Assembly (NCBI RefSeq): GCF_900104305.1
Contig: NZ_FNJC01000003.1
Span: 652,010 to 716,009, forward strand
Direction of reading: 5' to 3'
Source of the DNA: Filomicrobium insigne
Lineage (GTDB): Bacteria; Pseudomonadota; Alphaproteobacteria; Rhizobiales; Hyphomicrobiaceae
DNA: 64,000 bases
Shown here: in pieces, positions 56,482 to 64,000 of the stretch
Layout: each line of letters opens with the position of its first letter
Numbering within the stretch: the first letter of the stretch is position 1
Position numbers and translations under genes: made by a program
Notes under the pieces: generated by a model
Told to the model about the DNA's origin: nothing
Database searches by the model: none
What the model saw: only the letters and a program-made list of their open reading frames with translations

Positions 56482-57660
56482 TTAGCGCAACCGCTTCTCC
56501 GCCTCTCCCCCACTCGACCTGCTCGTCAGCTCAGATTGGCGCGACGAAGATTGCGTCGCTGAAGCTTTCGAGCGGGCACCGGTGAGTACTCGCTCAAGCC
56601 AAGCCTTAGCGGGCCCGAACTGAACGATGCCCGGCACAGGCGCCGGTAGATTCATTTCATGCCACTTCGCATGCCGCGCGGGCTCACGCAGCCCTTTCAA
56701 ATTACCGAACAGGTCTTCAACAAACCGGGCCGACAACTGATAGCGCTCGTGCTTGGCGGGCCAATTCACGACGGTCAAAACAGCACCAACCGCGACCGTA
56801 TCTATGCTTTGTCCCTCCCCTATCAGATCGGGATAATCCGCATGTGTCAGCTTGGCGGGAAGGTAATCAGCCTCCAATGACGGCGGATATGCAATGGGCA
56901 GAAGGCGAAGGCCCTCAATCCGCTCCATCACAAGCGCATCTGGAGTAGGTTTGCCTCCGAGAAAAACATGCGCTGAGATTTCACCGCGCTGGAGCCGTTC
57001 CATTGCGTCGGCATGGCTCAAATTGACTTCGCGCACTTCAATGCCGAGCGCCGCAAAAACGCGCCGCGCTGAAAATTGCGTCCCACTGCCGTGTTCGCCG
57101 AAGTTGACAGCACGACCGGTAAGTTCACCCAGATCGCCGATGTCACCGCGCGCTACGACATGAAGCTCCTCATTGCACAGCTTGGCGATGTAGGCGATCT
57201 GCTCGCTCTTGATGTCACCGCCCAGCTCTCCACGGGACAAAGCCGCCAGGACGTCTGATTGGGTAATCGCAAGATCGATACCCTTCAGGTACAGCAAATC
57301 GGAGATGTTCTGTGGTCCGCCCTTCCCGACAATCGGGAGCACGCGGACATCGTCCGCACCACCGAGAACGATGGAGGCATCCTGCGCCATCTGCAGAGCG
57401 GTGCTACCAGAGCTGCCAGCAAGGAGAGTCAGAGATTGTCTATTTCTCAAATCGTCAGTCGACGCGACGCGACTGACAAAAGCCTGTGCATCGACGTTGC
57501 CACCGCTCTTCCCGGCAGCTGGAGACCTCGCTGGCTGAGCCGAAGCAGTTAGGGATACTGCGAACGAGAAAACAACAGCAGCAAAAATCCGTGCGGACAC
57601 ACCAAATCCAGCAGCCGTGGTGAGATACCCACCACCCATACCAATGGAATTGAAGCCCAT
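56482..57660 (-). CDS. TAXI-family TRAP-type solute-binding protein
   Basis: 392-residue exported binding protein of the TAXI (TRAP-associated extracytoplasmic immunogenic) family. The signal segment is ARIFAAVVFSFAVSLTASAQ; the family body includes LTLLAGSSGSTALQMAQD, GGPQNISDLLYLKGIDLAI, ELTGRAVNFGEHGSGTQF and GEISAHVFLGGKPTPDAL. No TRAP permease (DctM/DctQ-like) gene is within the window, so its transporter is elsewhere or absent. Ligand unknown. The C-terminal ~25 residues are Ser/Arg-rich low complexity. Confidence 0.84.
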   Translation of the reverse strand: MGFNSIGMGGGYLTTAAGFGVSARIFAAVVFSFAVSLTASAQPARSPAAGKSGGNVDAQAFVSRVASTDDLRNRQSLTLLAGSSGSTALQMAQDASIVLGGADDVRVLPIVGKGGPQNISDLLYLKGIDLAITQSDVLAALSRGELGGDIKSEQIAYIAKLCNEELHVVARGDIGDLGELTGRAVNFGEHGSGTQFSARRVFAALGIEVREVNLSHADAMERLQRGEISAHVFLGGKPTPDALVMERIEGLRLLPIAYPPSLEADYLPAKLTHADYPDLIGEGQSIDTVAVGAVLTVVNWPAKHERYQLSARFVEDLFGNLKGLREPARHAKWHEMNLPAPVPGIVQFGPAKAWLERVLTGARSKASATQSSSRQSELTSRSSGGEAEKRLR

Positions 57661-58108
57661 CGTTTACGCGCGCCCCTGTACGCAAACACTACTCAAGCAG
57701 GCTCCCCAACCTGCCAAAACTCGTGTGGCCCCGACAACCACAGTCAGCAAACGGCAAAAACCTTTTGCCTTTCCGTGCCCTAGGTGGTGCCAGCCTGGGG
57801 GCGGTTTTTCGACGCGGAGAAGGAGAATGTGTGGCAGGAGCTGGGCGATCTCGTGATCGCTTCAGAGGTACGGTCCCACGCCGCGGCGCCTCGGCGCACG
57901 TTGATCTCGTAGCTTTGATCTCCCTGCGTTCCCATATGAGACTACCGGGCCAAAGAACCAACAAACTGCCGCGCAGGCCTTGACATGGCGCACGCCTACC
58001 GCGCAGATGCCAGCCTCCCGCAGCAGTTTGAATGCGGCTCGCGACGCGACAACGTCCAACCCATCTTACCTGCTTGGTATGCAGCGATTGAGAGAAGGGG
58101 CCCAGCTA
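57661..58108. other. Intergenic region upstream of thrS
   Basis: About 450 bases between the divergent TAXI and thrS genes. I find no convincing gene, tRNA-like leader, T-box or riboswitch; apparent ORFs are low-quality shadows. thrS begins at 58109. Confidence 0.4.
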
Positions 58109-60082
58109 ATGGCCGATATTACTCTTACGTTCCCCGATGGTGCCGCACGTTCCTACCCAAAGGGCATCACAGGCGCTCAACTCGCCGAAGCCATTTCCAA
58201 ATCACTCGCAAAAAAGGCCGTCGCCATTGTTCGCGATGGTGAACTGAGTGATTTGTCAGATCCCATTAATGAAGACACTCAGGTGCGCATCGTCACACGC
58301 ACGGATCCTGAGGCGCTGGAACTTATCCGGCACGATGCCGCGCACGTCATGGCGGAAGCTGTGCAGGAACTCTATCCGGGCACTCAGGTAACGATTGGTC
58401 CGGTGATCGCCAACGGCTTCTATTACGACTTCGCCAAGAACGAACCGTTCCATCCTGAAGATCTGGCTGCAATCGAAGCAAAAATGCACGAGATCATCGC
58501 GCGCAATGCTCCCTTCACAAAGGAGATTTGGAGCCGCGACAAGGCCAAGTCGTACTTTGACGGCAAGGGCGAAAGCTACAAGGTTGAGTTGGTCGACGCC
58601 ATTCCCGAGGGGCAGGATCTTAAGATCTACCGCCAAGGCGACTGGCTCGATTTGTGCCGCGGGCCGCACATGGCTTCAACCGGACAAATCGGCAAGTCCT
58701 TCAAGCTGATGAAGATCGCTGGGGCCTATTGGCGCGGCGATTCCAACAATCCCATGCTGCAACGTATCTACGGAACGGCTTGGGCGAGCGATAAGGAACT
58801 TGCAGACTACCTGACGATGCTAGAGGAGGCCGAAAAGCGCGACCACCGCCGCCTCGGCCGCGAGATGGACCTGTTCCATTTCCAGGAAGAGGCACCGGGC
58901 TCTGTATTCTGGCACGCTAAAGGATGGACGCTGTTCCAGACCCTGATCTCTTACATGCGCCGCCGCCAGGCAGATGCCGGCTATGTCGAGGTGAATTCGC
59001 CCGACATGATGGAAAAGCACTTCTGGGAGCTATCGGGCCACTGGGAAAACTACGGTGAGAACATGTTCACCACGACGTTGCCCGATGAGCGCGTCTTCTG
59101 CTGTAAGCCGATGAACTGTCCTGGCCATGTGCAGATCTTCAAGCATGGCCTGAAAAGCTATCGCGACTTACCCGTGAAGATTGCTGAGTTCGGCAAAGTC
59201 CATCGTTATGAACCATCCGGAGCCTTGCACGGGCTCATGCGTGTGCGTCACTTCACGCAAGACGACGCGCATATCTTCATCAGCGAGGATCAGCTCGAAG
59301 ACGAATGCCTGAAGATCAACGAGCTGATGTTGTCGATCTATGAAGACTTCGGCTTCCAAGAAATCGTCGTGAAGCTTTCGACGCGACCCGAAAAGCGTGT
59401 TGGCGATGACGCCTTGTGGGACCGCGCCGAAGCAGTGATGTCCAAGGTTCTGGAACGTATTGAACGCGAAGGCGCCGGACGCATTAAAACCAGCATCAAT
59501 CCTGGGGAAGGTGCCTTCTACGGTCCTAAGTTTGAGTACGTCCTGCGTGACGCCATCGGGCGTGATTGGCAGTGTGGAACAACGCAGGTCGACTTCAATC
59601 TGGCCAGTCGCCTGGGCGCATTCTATATCGACGCCAACAGCGAAAAAAAGACACCGGTGATGATCCATCGCGCCATGTTTGGCTCGCTGGAACGCTTCAC
59701 GGGCATTCTGATCGAAAACTATGCCGGGCATTTCCCGCTGTGGCTCGCACCGGTTCAGGTCGTCGTTGCGACGATTGTGTCGGAGGCCGACGATTACGCA
59801 CGCGAAGTCGTCGCAGAACTGCAGTCCGCAGGCCTGCGCGTTGAGATCGATACACGCAATGAGAAGATCAATCTGAAGGTCCGCGAACACTCACTGCAGA
59901 AAATTCCGGTAATCCTCGTCGTCGGCAAGCGGGAAGCCGAAGAAGCCAAGGTATCGATCCGCAGGTTAGGAAGTCAGGCACAGCAGGTTATGCCGCTGTC
60001 CGAAGCGATCGGTGTGCTCACACGTGAAGCTGTTGCGCCTGATCAACGCAGGGAACTAGCCCCGGTCAAAGAACCTGCGTAA
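58109..60082 (+). CDS. thrS: Threonyl-tRNA synthetase
   Basis: 657-residue class II aminoacyl-tRNA synthetase. The TGS domain ([20 protein letters not shown]) and the editing domain (residues ~70-240) precede the catalytic core, with [20 protein letters not shown], the zinc-ligand segment [10 protein letters not shown] and motif 3 [13 protein letters not shown]; the C-terminal anticodon domain ends near residue 650. The ATG at 58109 was chosen for AGAAGGGG upstream and the canonical [11 protein letters not shown] start; the frame is open further upstream. A strong terminator follows. Confidence 0.97.
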   Translation: MADITLTFPDGAARSYPKGITGAQLAEAISKSLAKKAVAIVRDGELSDLSDPINEDTQVRIVTRTDPEALELIRHDAAHVMAEAVQELYPGTQVTIGPVIANGFYYDFAKNEPFHPEDLAAIEAKMHEIIARNAPFTKEIWSRDKAKSYFDGKGESYKVELVDAIPEGQDLKIYRQGDWLDLCRGPHMASTGQIGKSFKLMKIAGAYWRGDSNNPMLQRIYGTAWASDKELADYLTMLEEAEKRDHRRLGREMDLFHFQEEAPGSVFWHAKGWTLFQTLISYMRRRQADAGYVEVNSPDMMEKHFWELSGHWENYGENMFTTTLPDERVFCCKPMNCPGHVQIFKHGLKSYRDLPVKIAEFGKVHRYEPSGALHGLMRVRHFTQDDAHIFISEDQLEDECLKINELMLSIYEDFGFQEIVVKLSTRPEKRVGDDALWDRAEAVMSKVLERIEREGAGRIKTSINPGEGAFYGPKFEYVLRDAIGRDWQCGTTQVDFNLASRLGAFYIDANSEKKTPVMIHRAMFGSLERFTGILIENYAGHFPLWLAPVQVVVATIVSEADDYAREVVAELQSAGLRVEIDTRNEKINLKVREHSLQKIPVILVVGKREAEEAKVSIRRLGSQAQQVMPLSEAIGVLTREAVAPDQRRELAPVKEPA

Positions 60083-60103
60083 GGGCACAACCTGGTAAAA
60101 AGA

Positions 60104-60144
60104 GGGCCCAGCGCGACGTCGTCGCACTGGGCCCAATCTTTTTT
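60104..60144 (+). terminator. Rho-independent terminator after thrS
   Basis: GGGCCCAGCGCGAC / GTCGCACTGGGCCC, 13 pairs of 14 with a 3-nt loop, followed by AATCTTTTTT, 22 bases after the thrS stop. It also faces the convergent histidine-rich gene. Confidence 0.9.
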
Positions 60145-60159
60145 GGAAAGCACCAAAAC

Positions 60160-60468
60160 TTAGTGGCGATGGCGCCGGTGGTGGTGGTGCTTGTGGTGGT
60201 GCCGGCGCTTGTGCCAACGGTGATGATGATGGCGGTGACGCTTCCACCGCGGCCGGCACCAGCTACGCGAACCACGATGATACGAACGGTGCCAGCCACG
60301 CCGGTCGAGCCTGCACGCACGGTGCCGGCCATGGACCTGGATCACGTTGCTGGTTTCCGTTTTGGCCGCCAAACCATTGGCACCCGAAAGCGGAGCAGCG
60401 CTGGCGCTACTGGTGGCAACAGCACCGAGTGCGAACAGGCCGATGGCCGCCGCGAGTAGTTTTTTCAT
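60160..60468 (-). CDS. Small exported protein with a histidine/arginine-rich tail
   Basis: 102-residue protein. A signal peptide (KKLLAAAIGLFALGAVATSS, likely cut after SASAA) is followed by a short linker and a highly basic region. Of the last 27 residues 15 are His and 11 are Arg or Lys (for example KRHRHHHHRWHKRRHHH). Two cysteines (52, 71) could pair. Metal (Ni, Zn, Cu) or polyanion binding is a natural inference. It is simple-sequence DNA, but the intact signal peptide argues that it is coding. Confidence 0.78.
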   Translation of the reverse strand: MKKLLAAAIGLFALGAVATSSASAAPLSGANGLAAKTETSNVIQVHGRHRACRLDRRGWHRSYHRGSRSWCRPRWKRHRHHHHRWHKRRHHHKHHHHRRHRH

Positions 60469-60654
60469 GAGGTACTCTCTCCTTTGGCGTTTCCCGGCGT
60501 ACGGGCAGAACGTCTGGACCCGGCGAAATCCGTCGCCGAGTTACAATTATTTGCCTGCGGCATGAAGAGCCGCCTACAGACAGGACTTATAATGAGCAAT
60601 TAGCGCACAAATTTTGGGCTAATTCGGGCGTAAAATTGATTTATCTGTCCGCCC

Positions 60655-61113
60655 TTAGCCGCGACCTCGATAAGGAGCTACTCCTTGATCGGGAAGCCAC
60701 ACGTCCTCTGGACATTTGCCAACCTGCCAGAATACGTCGATGGGAATGCCCCCGCGCGGGTACCAATATCCCCCGATGCGCAGATAGTGGGGAGCGATCA
60801 GATCAGCGATACGCTTGCCGATCGTCACGGTGCAATCTTCGTGAAACGCTCCATGATTACGAAACGACGTCAGATACAGCTTGAGAGACTTTGATTCGAC
60901 GAGCCAAGCATCAGGCACATAATCGATAACCAGATGCGCAAAGTCGGGTTGGCCAGTCACGGGACACACGGATGTAAATTCAGGCGCCGTAAACCGTGCA
61001 AGGTAATGGGTGTCCACATGTGGATTTTCTACACGCTCAAGGACAGCCTCTTCCGGAGCCTGAGGAATAGCTGCCGCATGGCCAAGTAGCGTTACGTCTG
61101 GTTTGCTGCCCAT
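60655..61113 (-). CDS. queF: NADPH-dependent 7-cyano-7-deazaguanine reductase QueF
   Basis: 152-residue T-fold enzyme reducing preQ0 to preQ1. The nucleophile is Cys50 and the acid Asp57 in [15 protein letters not shown]; the substrate Glu/His and NADPH motif region [16 protein letters not shown] is intact. Short unimodular type. It is the last gene of the queC-queE-queD-queF operon, 5 bases after queD. Confidence 0.95.
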   Translation of the reverse strand: MGSKPDVTLLGHAAAIPQAPEEAVLERVENPHVDTHYLARFTAPEFTSVCPVTGQPDFAHLVIDYVPDAWLVESKSLKLYLTSFRNHGAFHEDCTVTIGKRIADLIAPHYLRIGGYWYPRGGIPIDVFWQVGKCPEDVWLPDQGVAPYRGRG

Positions 61114-61118
61114 ATTAT

Positions 61119-61505
61119 TTACTCCGCCGCCAGTGGCATGCGTCGATCGGGTCCATCATAGACACAGCCTTCCTGGCAGGAATCACGTGCGACTTCGACA
61201 CGCGCCAAACCTGGCACCCGATTGGCAAGTCGGTTCCAGAGCCAGATCGTGATGCGCTCAAGCGTCGGCGCTTCCAAGCCTTCGACATCATTCAAAAGCC
61301 GATGGTCTAGCGCTTCGCGCGCATCAGCGATCGCCCCCGAAAGCTCGTCGAAATGGAACACGAGGCCGCTATGCGCATCCGGCTCTCCTTCCACCCAGAT
61401 ACGCGCGCGAAATGAGTGCCCGTGCATGCGGGAATTTGGATGGCCAGGAGGAGCGCTGGGCAAGTAGTGCGCCGCCTCGAAATTGAAGTCCTTATATATT
61501 CGCAT
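61119..61505 (-). CDS. queD: 6-carboxytetrahydropterin synthase (QueD family, altered catalytic Cys)
   Basis: 128-residue T-fold protein that converts dihydroneopterin triphosphate to 6-carboxytetrahydropterin. Zinc ligands His13, His28 and His30 ([15 protein letters not shown]) and the Asp-His pair in [10 protein letters not shown] are present. The catalytic cysteine of the usual C-x3-H-G-H motif is Asn24 here, and the C-terminal Glu is Asp108 ([12 protein letters not shown]), with two nearby cysteines at 110 and 114. Its position between queE and queF leaves little doubt about pathway; catalytic detail may differ. Confidence 0.9.
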   Translation of the reverse strand: MRIYKDFNFEAAHYLPSAPPGHPNSRMHGHSFRARIWVEGEPDAHSGLVFHFDELSGAIADAREALDHRLLNDVEGLEAPTLERITIWLWNRLANRVPGLARVEVARDSCQEGCVYDGPDRRMPLAAE

Positions 61506-61556
61506 GAGCCGTCTCTAAGAGATTTTTTCAGCCATTACCAGCAATTGACCTACCAA

Positions 61557-62186
61557 TCAGGCGATGCCGATCAGTTTGTGCGTCTGCAACGACAATCGCC
61601 ATTCTGGATGTTTGCGACAGTAAGCCACCGCCGCGGCGGTATTGGCCGCAAGATCAGGGCCATCCATGGGCTGAACGTACCTATGCCCAAAGTCAAGGTA
61701 TGCAAGATCCTCTGGATCGAGACCCGGCTGCGGATAGACCAATTTTAGCTCATGCCCATGAATTTGCTGCAGTTTTGCGCCGGATTTCGGACTTACACAG
61801 ATCCAGTCAACGGTATCAGGAACTGGCAACGTCCCGTTGGTCTCAATTGCGACCTCAAAACACAGTCGATGCAACTCATCAATCAGCGCGGCATCAACCT
61901 GAAGCATCGGTTCACCGCCAGTCAGCACGACGAAACGCTCGTTCTCCCCGCCAGCCCAATTGGACAAGATCGCTGAGGCCAAATCCGGGGCAGTCCCGAA
62001 CCGGCCGCCCCCCGTGCCATCCGTACCGACAAAGTCCGTATCGCAGAACTGACAGGTCGCTTCGCTCCGGTCGACTTCACGTCCCGACCAGAGGTTACAG
62101 CCGGCAAACCGACAAAACACGGCAGCCCGGCCAGCGTTGGCGCCCTCTCCCTGCAGCGTGAGAAATATTTCTTTGACGTGATACAT
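61557..62186 (-). CDS. queE: 7-carboxy-7-deazaguanine synthase QueE
   Basis: 209-residue radical-SAM enzyme converting 6-carboxytetrahydropterin to CDG. The cluster cysteines are Cys30, Cys45 and Cys48 (C-x14-C-x2-C; GCNLWSG and ATCQFCDTDF), an extended spacing known in some QueE proteins; LTLQGEGANAGRAAVF and VVLTGGEPMLQ are the other conserved blocks. The ATG at 62186 gives the standard start; an upstream reading adds a non-family leader. Confidence 0.95.
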   Translation of the reverse strand: MYHVKEIFLTLQGEGANAGRAAVFCRFAGCNLWSGREVDRSEATCQFCDTDFVGTDGTGGGRFGTAPDLASAILSNWAGGENERFVVLTGGEPMLQVDAALIDELHRLCFEVAIETNGTLPVPDTVDWICVSPKSGAKLQQIHGHELKLVYPQPGLDPEDLAYLDFGHRYVQPMDGPDLAANTAAAVAYCRKHPEWRLSLQTHKLIGIA

Positions 62187-62245
62187 GGCGCAAGCAGTTG
62201 CCAGCCGTGACGGCCATGTCAAGTGGGCCGAATGACTTGCACAAA

Positions 62246-62509
62246 TCAGGGTTGAAAGAGCAGGTCGTCTCGAAGGCGCAGCAACTGCCCTTCTGGATCC
62301 GAAGCCGGCCACTCATGATGGCCTGCCCGCCCGTACCAATACTTTGCATTTTCCTTATCGCCTTCGAGGCGATGTAGAACGGCGTGGATGTAGCAGGCAT
62401 TGGCATCTGTATCGTTCTTTTGAACGATGGCGTGAGCCTTGTCGTTTTCACCTGAAAGGATCAGGTCAATCGCACGGATTAGCTCTTTGCGGCTTGCCAC
62501 TTTTCCCAT
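62246..62509 (-). CDS. Small helical (TPR-like) protein inside the queuosine operon
   Basis: 87-residue protein, overlapping the end of queC by 31 bases when started at ATG 62509. It looks helical, with a TPR-like pair [20 protein letters not shown] and [20 protein letters not shown]. No recognised family; orientation and position suggest co-transcription with queC and queE. Presence of the overlap makes the exact start uncertain. Confidence 0.6.
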   Translation of the reverse strand: MGKVASRKELIRAIDLILSGENDKAHAIVQKNDTDANACYIHAVLHRLEGDKENAKYWYGRAGHHEWPASDPEGQLLRLRDDLLFQP

Positions 62510-63180
62510 CCTTTCTGCCGCAGCTGACAAGCCGGACAATGTCCGCAGCCATAGCCCCACTCATGCAGCCGGCCTCGTATTCCGAGGTAGCAGGTATGTG
62601 TCTCGTTGATAATCAGGTCGACCAACGGCGCGCCGCCAAGTTCTTCCGTCATGACCCAGGTCGCCGCCTTATCGATGAACATCAACGGCGTATCAATCTT
62701 AAAAGTTCGCCCCATACCGAGCGAAATCGCCTTCTCCAGCGCGTCGAGCGTCTCTGCACGGCAATCTGGATAGCCGGAATAGTCGGTCTCACACATGCCG
62801 CCAACGAGCACTTCAATGCCGCGCCGATAAGCAACGGCTGCTGCATACGTAAAGAAAAGTAAATTGCGTCCGGGAACAAACGTTGACGGCAATCCGGCCG
62901 CCGTCATTTCAATTTCGCGGTCACGCGTTAGAGCCGTATCGCTGATTTTGCCAAACTCAGGCAGTTCGAGGAAATGATCGTCTCCGAGCCGCTCGCCCCA
63001 ACGCGAATTCAGCTCCGATATTCGCGCGCGCACCCTCAATCGCGCATCAAGCTCAAGCGCATGCCGTTGACCGTAAGCAAACCCGACCGTTTCAACGCGC
63101 TCAAAGCGGTCCAGCGCTGACGCTAAGCAAACGGTGGAATCCTGGCCACCCGAGAATAACACCAACGCACTATCGAGCAT
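62479..63180 (-). CDS. queC: 7-cyano-7-deazaguanine synthase QueC
   Basis: 233-residue PP-loop ATPase forming preQ0 from CDG and ammonia. The P-loop is [18 protein letters not shown] at the N-terminus and the zinc site near the C-terminus is [16 protein letters not shown]. It is the first gene of the operon. No preQ1-riboswitch-like structure is evident in the ~115 bases upstream, which instead hold the porin terminator. Confidence 0.95.
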   Translation of the reverse strand: MLDSALVLFSGGQDSTVCLASALDRFERVETVGFAYGQRHALELDARLRVRARISELNSRWGERLGDDHFLELPEFGKISDTALTRDREIEMTAAGLPSTFVPGRNLLFFTYAAAVAYRRGIEVLVGGMCETDYSGYPDCRAETLDALEKAISLGMGRTFKIDTPLMFIDKAATWVMTEELGGAPLVDLIINETHTCYLGIRGRLHEWGYGCGHCPACQLRQKGWEKWQAAKS

Positions 63181-63224
63181 CGCCGCCCACCCTCAAACTC
63201 CTCATGTTCGGACTTTGGCCCAAT

Positions 63225-63282
63225 GTAAGAAAAAAGGGCTGCCAATGGCAGCCCTTTAAGAGTTTGGGTCGGGGGACCCAAA
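63225..63282 (-). terminator. Tandem terminator hairpins after the porin gene
   Basis: Two hairpins downstream of the porin on the minus strand: TTTGGGTC/GACCCAAA (63263-63282, 4-nt loop), then AAAGGGCTGCC/GGCAGCCCTTT (11 bp, 3-nt loop, 63233-63257) followed by a T-rich tail. The second is a classical rho-independent terminator. Confidence 0.88.
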
Positions 63283-63296
63283 TATTTATCGTTACA

Positions 63297-64000
63297 TCAG
63301 AACTTGATGCGTGCACCGCCGACAACGGTGTCGAACTTATCTTCGTTAGGATCGACAAGTCCAGCCGTGCCGCCGTCCAGCTCGTAGTGGCGATAGCTGA
63401 TGTAAAGATCCATCGCCGCAGCGTCGATCTTCTGGACAGCGCCAAGGCCCCAGAAGGTCGCTGTACGATCAGAACGATCTTCCTGCTCACCGCCCATGGC
63501 GAACAGCGTCGTCTTACCGATCGTGAACCACTTACGCTCAAGACCACCGCTCAAGAACCAGAAGTGCTCTTCATCAGCGAAGTCATCGGCGTCACGCGTA
63601 CCGGCCGAGGTCGTGACGAACAGACCCGTCGGCATGTGCATGATGGACAAACCACCGTTCAGGACTTCAATAGCCGGATCATCCGTAGGGCCAGCGCCAT
63701 TGTTGCGATCCGTGTTCTCACCGTAGGCGATACCTGCAGCAATCTTGAAGCCACCGTGCTCACCGGCATAGCGCAGAGCGACGTCCCAAAGGTCGTCTTC
63801 ACCCCAAGCAGCCGACACTACGAAACCGCCCATGGTTGGCGTATCGTAACGAACAACGTTAGCGCGGTTGAACTCGTAGTTGCCGAATGCCGGGCCGCCC
63901 ATGTCGTTCTGCATGATGGCCGAGCCAGCCTGCGAGGACGACATACCGTCAGCAACGCTGGCGTTCGACAAGTCGATTTCCGCGATACCCGAGTTTGCCG
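63297..64000 (-). CDS. Outer-membrane porin, C-terminal part
   Basis: C-terminal ~234 residues of a porin cut by the window edge; the frame stays open to base 64000. It is built from alternating beta strands (FVVSAAWGEDDLWDVALRYA, KIAAGIAYGENTDRN, DLYISYRHYELDGG) and ends in VGGARIKF, the terminal phenylalanine typical of BAM-assembled outer-membrane proteins. It resembles the porin_2-like general porins of alphaproteobacteria. Start, signal peptide and substrate cannot be seen. Confidence 0.85.
   Translation of the reverse strand, partial: ANSGIAEIDLSNASVADGMSSSQAGSAIMQNDMGGPAFGNYEFNRANVVRYDTPTMGGFVVSAAWGEDDLWDVALRYAGEHGGFKIAAGIAYGENTDRNNGAGPTDDPAIEVLNGGLSIMHMPTGLFVTTSAGTRDADDFADEEHFWFLSGGLERKWFTIGKTTLFAMGGEQEDRSDRTATFWGLGAVQKIDAAAMDLYISYRHYELDGGTAGLVDPNEDKFDTVVGGARIKF

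Noticed and set aside
57980..58108. N-terminal extension of ThrS
   Set aside because: The extra residues precede the canonical start and are not TGS-domain-like; a good SD stands before ATG 58109.
63181..63296. preQ1 riboswitch upstream of queC
   Set aside because: The structures here are symmetrical terminator hairpins belonging to the porin transcript; no preQ1-type pseudoknot sequence is visible.
1..64000. CRISPR array, insertion sequence or prophage
   Set aside because: No regularly spaced repeats, transposase, integrase or phage structural genes were found; direct repeats seen are short and isolated.

Overview
The window is chromosomal core DNA of an alphaproteobacterium, most likely of the order Hyphomicrobiales (Hyphomicrobium or a related methylotroph-like lineage). 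I infer this from gene content and order: a long sigma-70 with an acidic insert after yqeY-dnaG, cysE followed by a DUF3126 gene, the hisI / NifU-like / yidD / thrS neighbourhood, PAS_5, PilZ and BTLCP genes, a split cobalamin methionine synthase under an ArsR-methyltransferase fusion, and moderately high GC. I see no insertion sequence, prophage, CRISPR array or rRNA. Both edges cut genes: the FadE tail at the left and a porin at the right.

Layout. 1-9.0 kb is lipid metabolism: fadE (partial), a FadJ-type multifunctional enzyme, a FadI-type thiolase, cfa, a convergent fadD, then a NodF/NodE-like acyl carrier protein and ketosynthase. 9.1-11.1 kb holds two tandem cyclophilin-like proteins, an ELM1-family gene and a tRNA with anticodon CAU (probably Ile2). 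11.2-16.7 kb has a SIMPL-domain protein, a tightly coupled NTF2-like/panD/GNAT/nitrilase operon, trhO and a cupin-like protein. 16.7-21.7 kb is a macromolecular-synthesis cluster (yqeY, dnaG, rpoD). 22-29.7 kb carries carA, a ChaN-like gene, a secreted protein, carB, greA and an Lrp-type regulator. 29.9-36.5 kb has a second ELM1 gene, a 2OG-Fe(II) oxygenase, a variant CPBP membrane protein, an AT-rich orphan membrane protein, ettA, an MlaC-like protein and an unknown membrane protein.

36.6-42.6 kb is a methionine/SAM-cycle operon: an ArsR-methyltransferase fusion with a perfect 20-bp palindromic operator over its promoter, metF, and metH split into two genes. 42.7-50.8 kb has small membrane proteins (one an overlooked 27-residue ORF), an AT-rich gene-poor stretch, an AcuI/YhdH reductase, GNAT and polysaccharide-deacetylase genes, cysE-DUF3126-gamma carbonic anhydrase, a BTLCP protease, a double-PilZ protein and a PAS_5 protein. 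51.1-60.1 kb has a rhomboid protease, a CBS protein, a patatin, hisI, a NifU-like scaffold, yidD, a Sel1-like/TAXI pair and thrS. 60.2-64 kb ends with a histidine-rich exported protein, the complete preQ0/preQ1 operon (queC-ORF-queE-queD-queF) and a truncated porin.

The genes are mostly housekeeping. The parts that go beyond routine annotation are the methionine regulatory region and split metH, the NodFE-like pair, the histidine-rich exported protein, the tiny membrane ORF, and several enzymes whose usual metal or catalytic residues are replaced (DnaG zinc finger, QueD, NifU-like scaffold, CPBP protein, deacetylase). No clearly new multi-gene defence or mobile system is visible.
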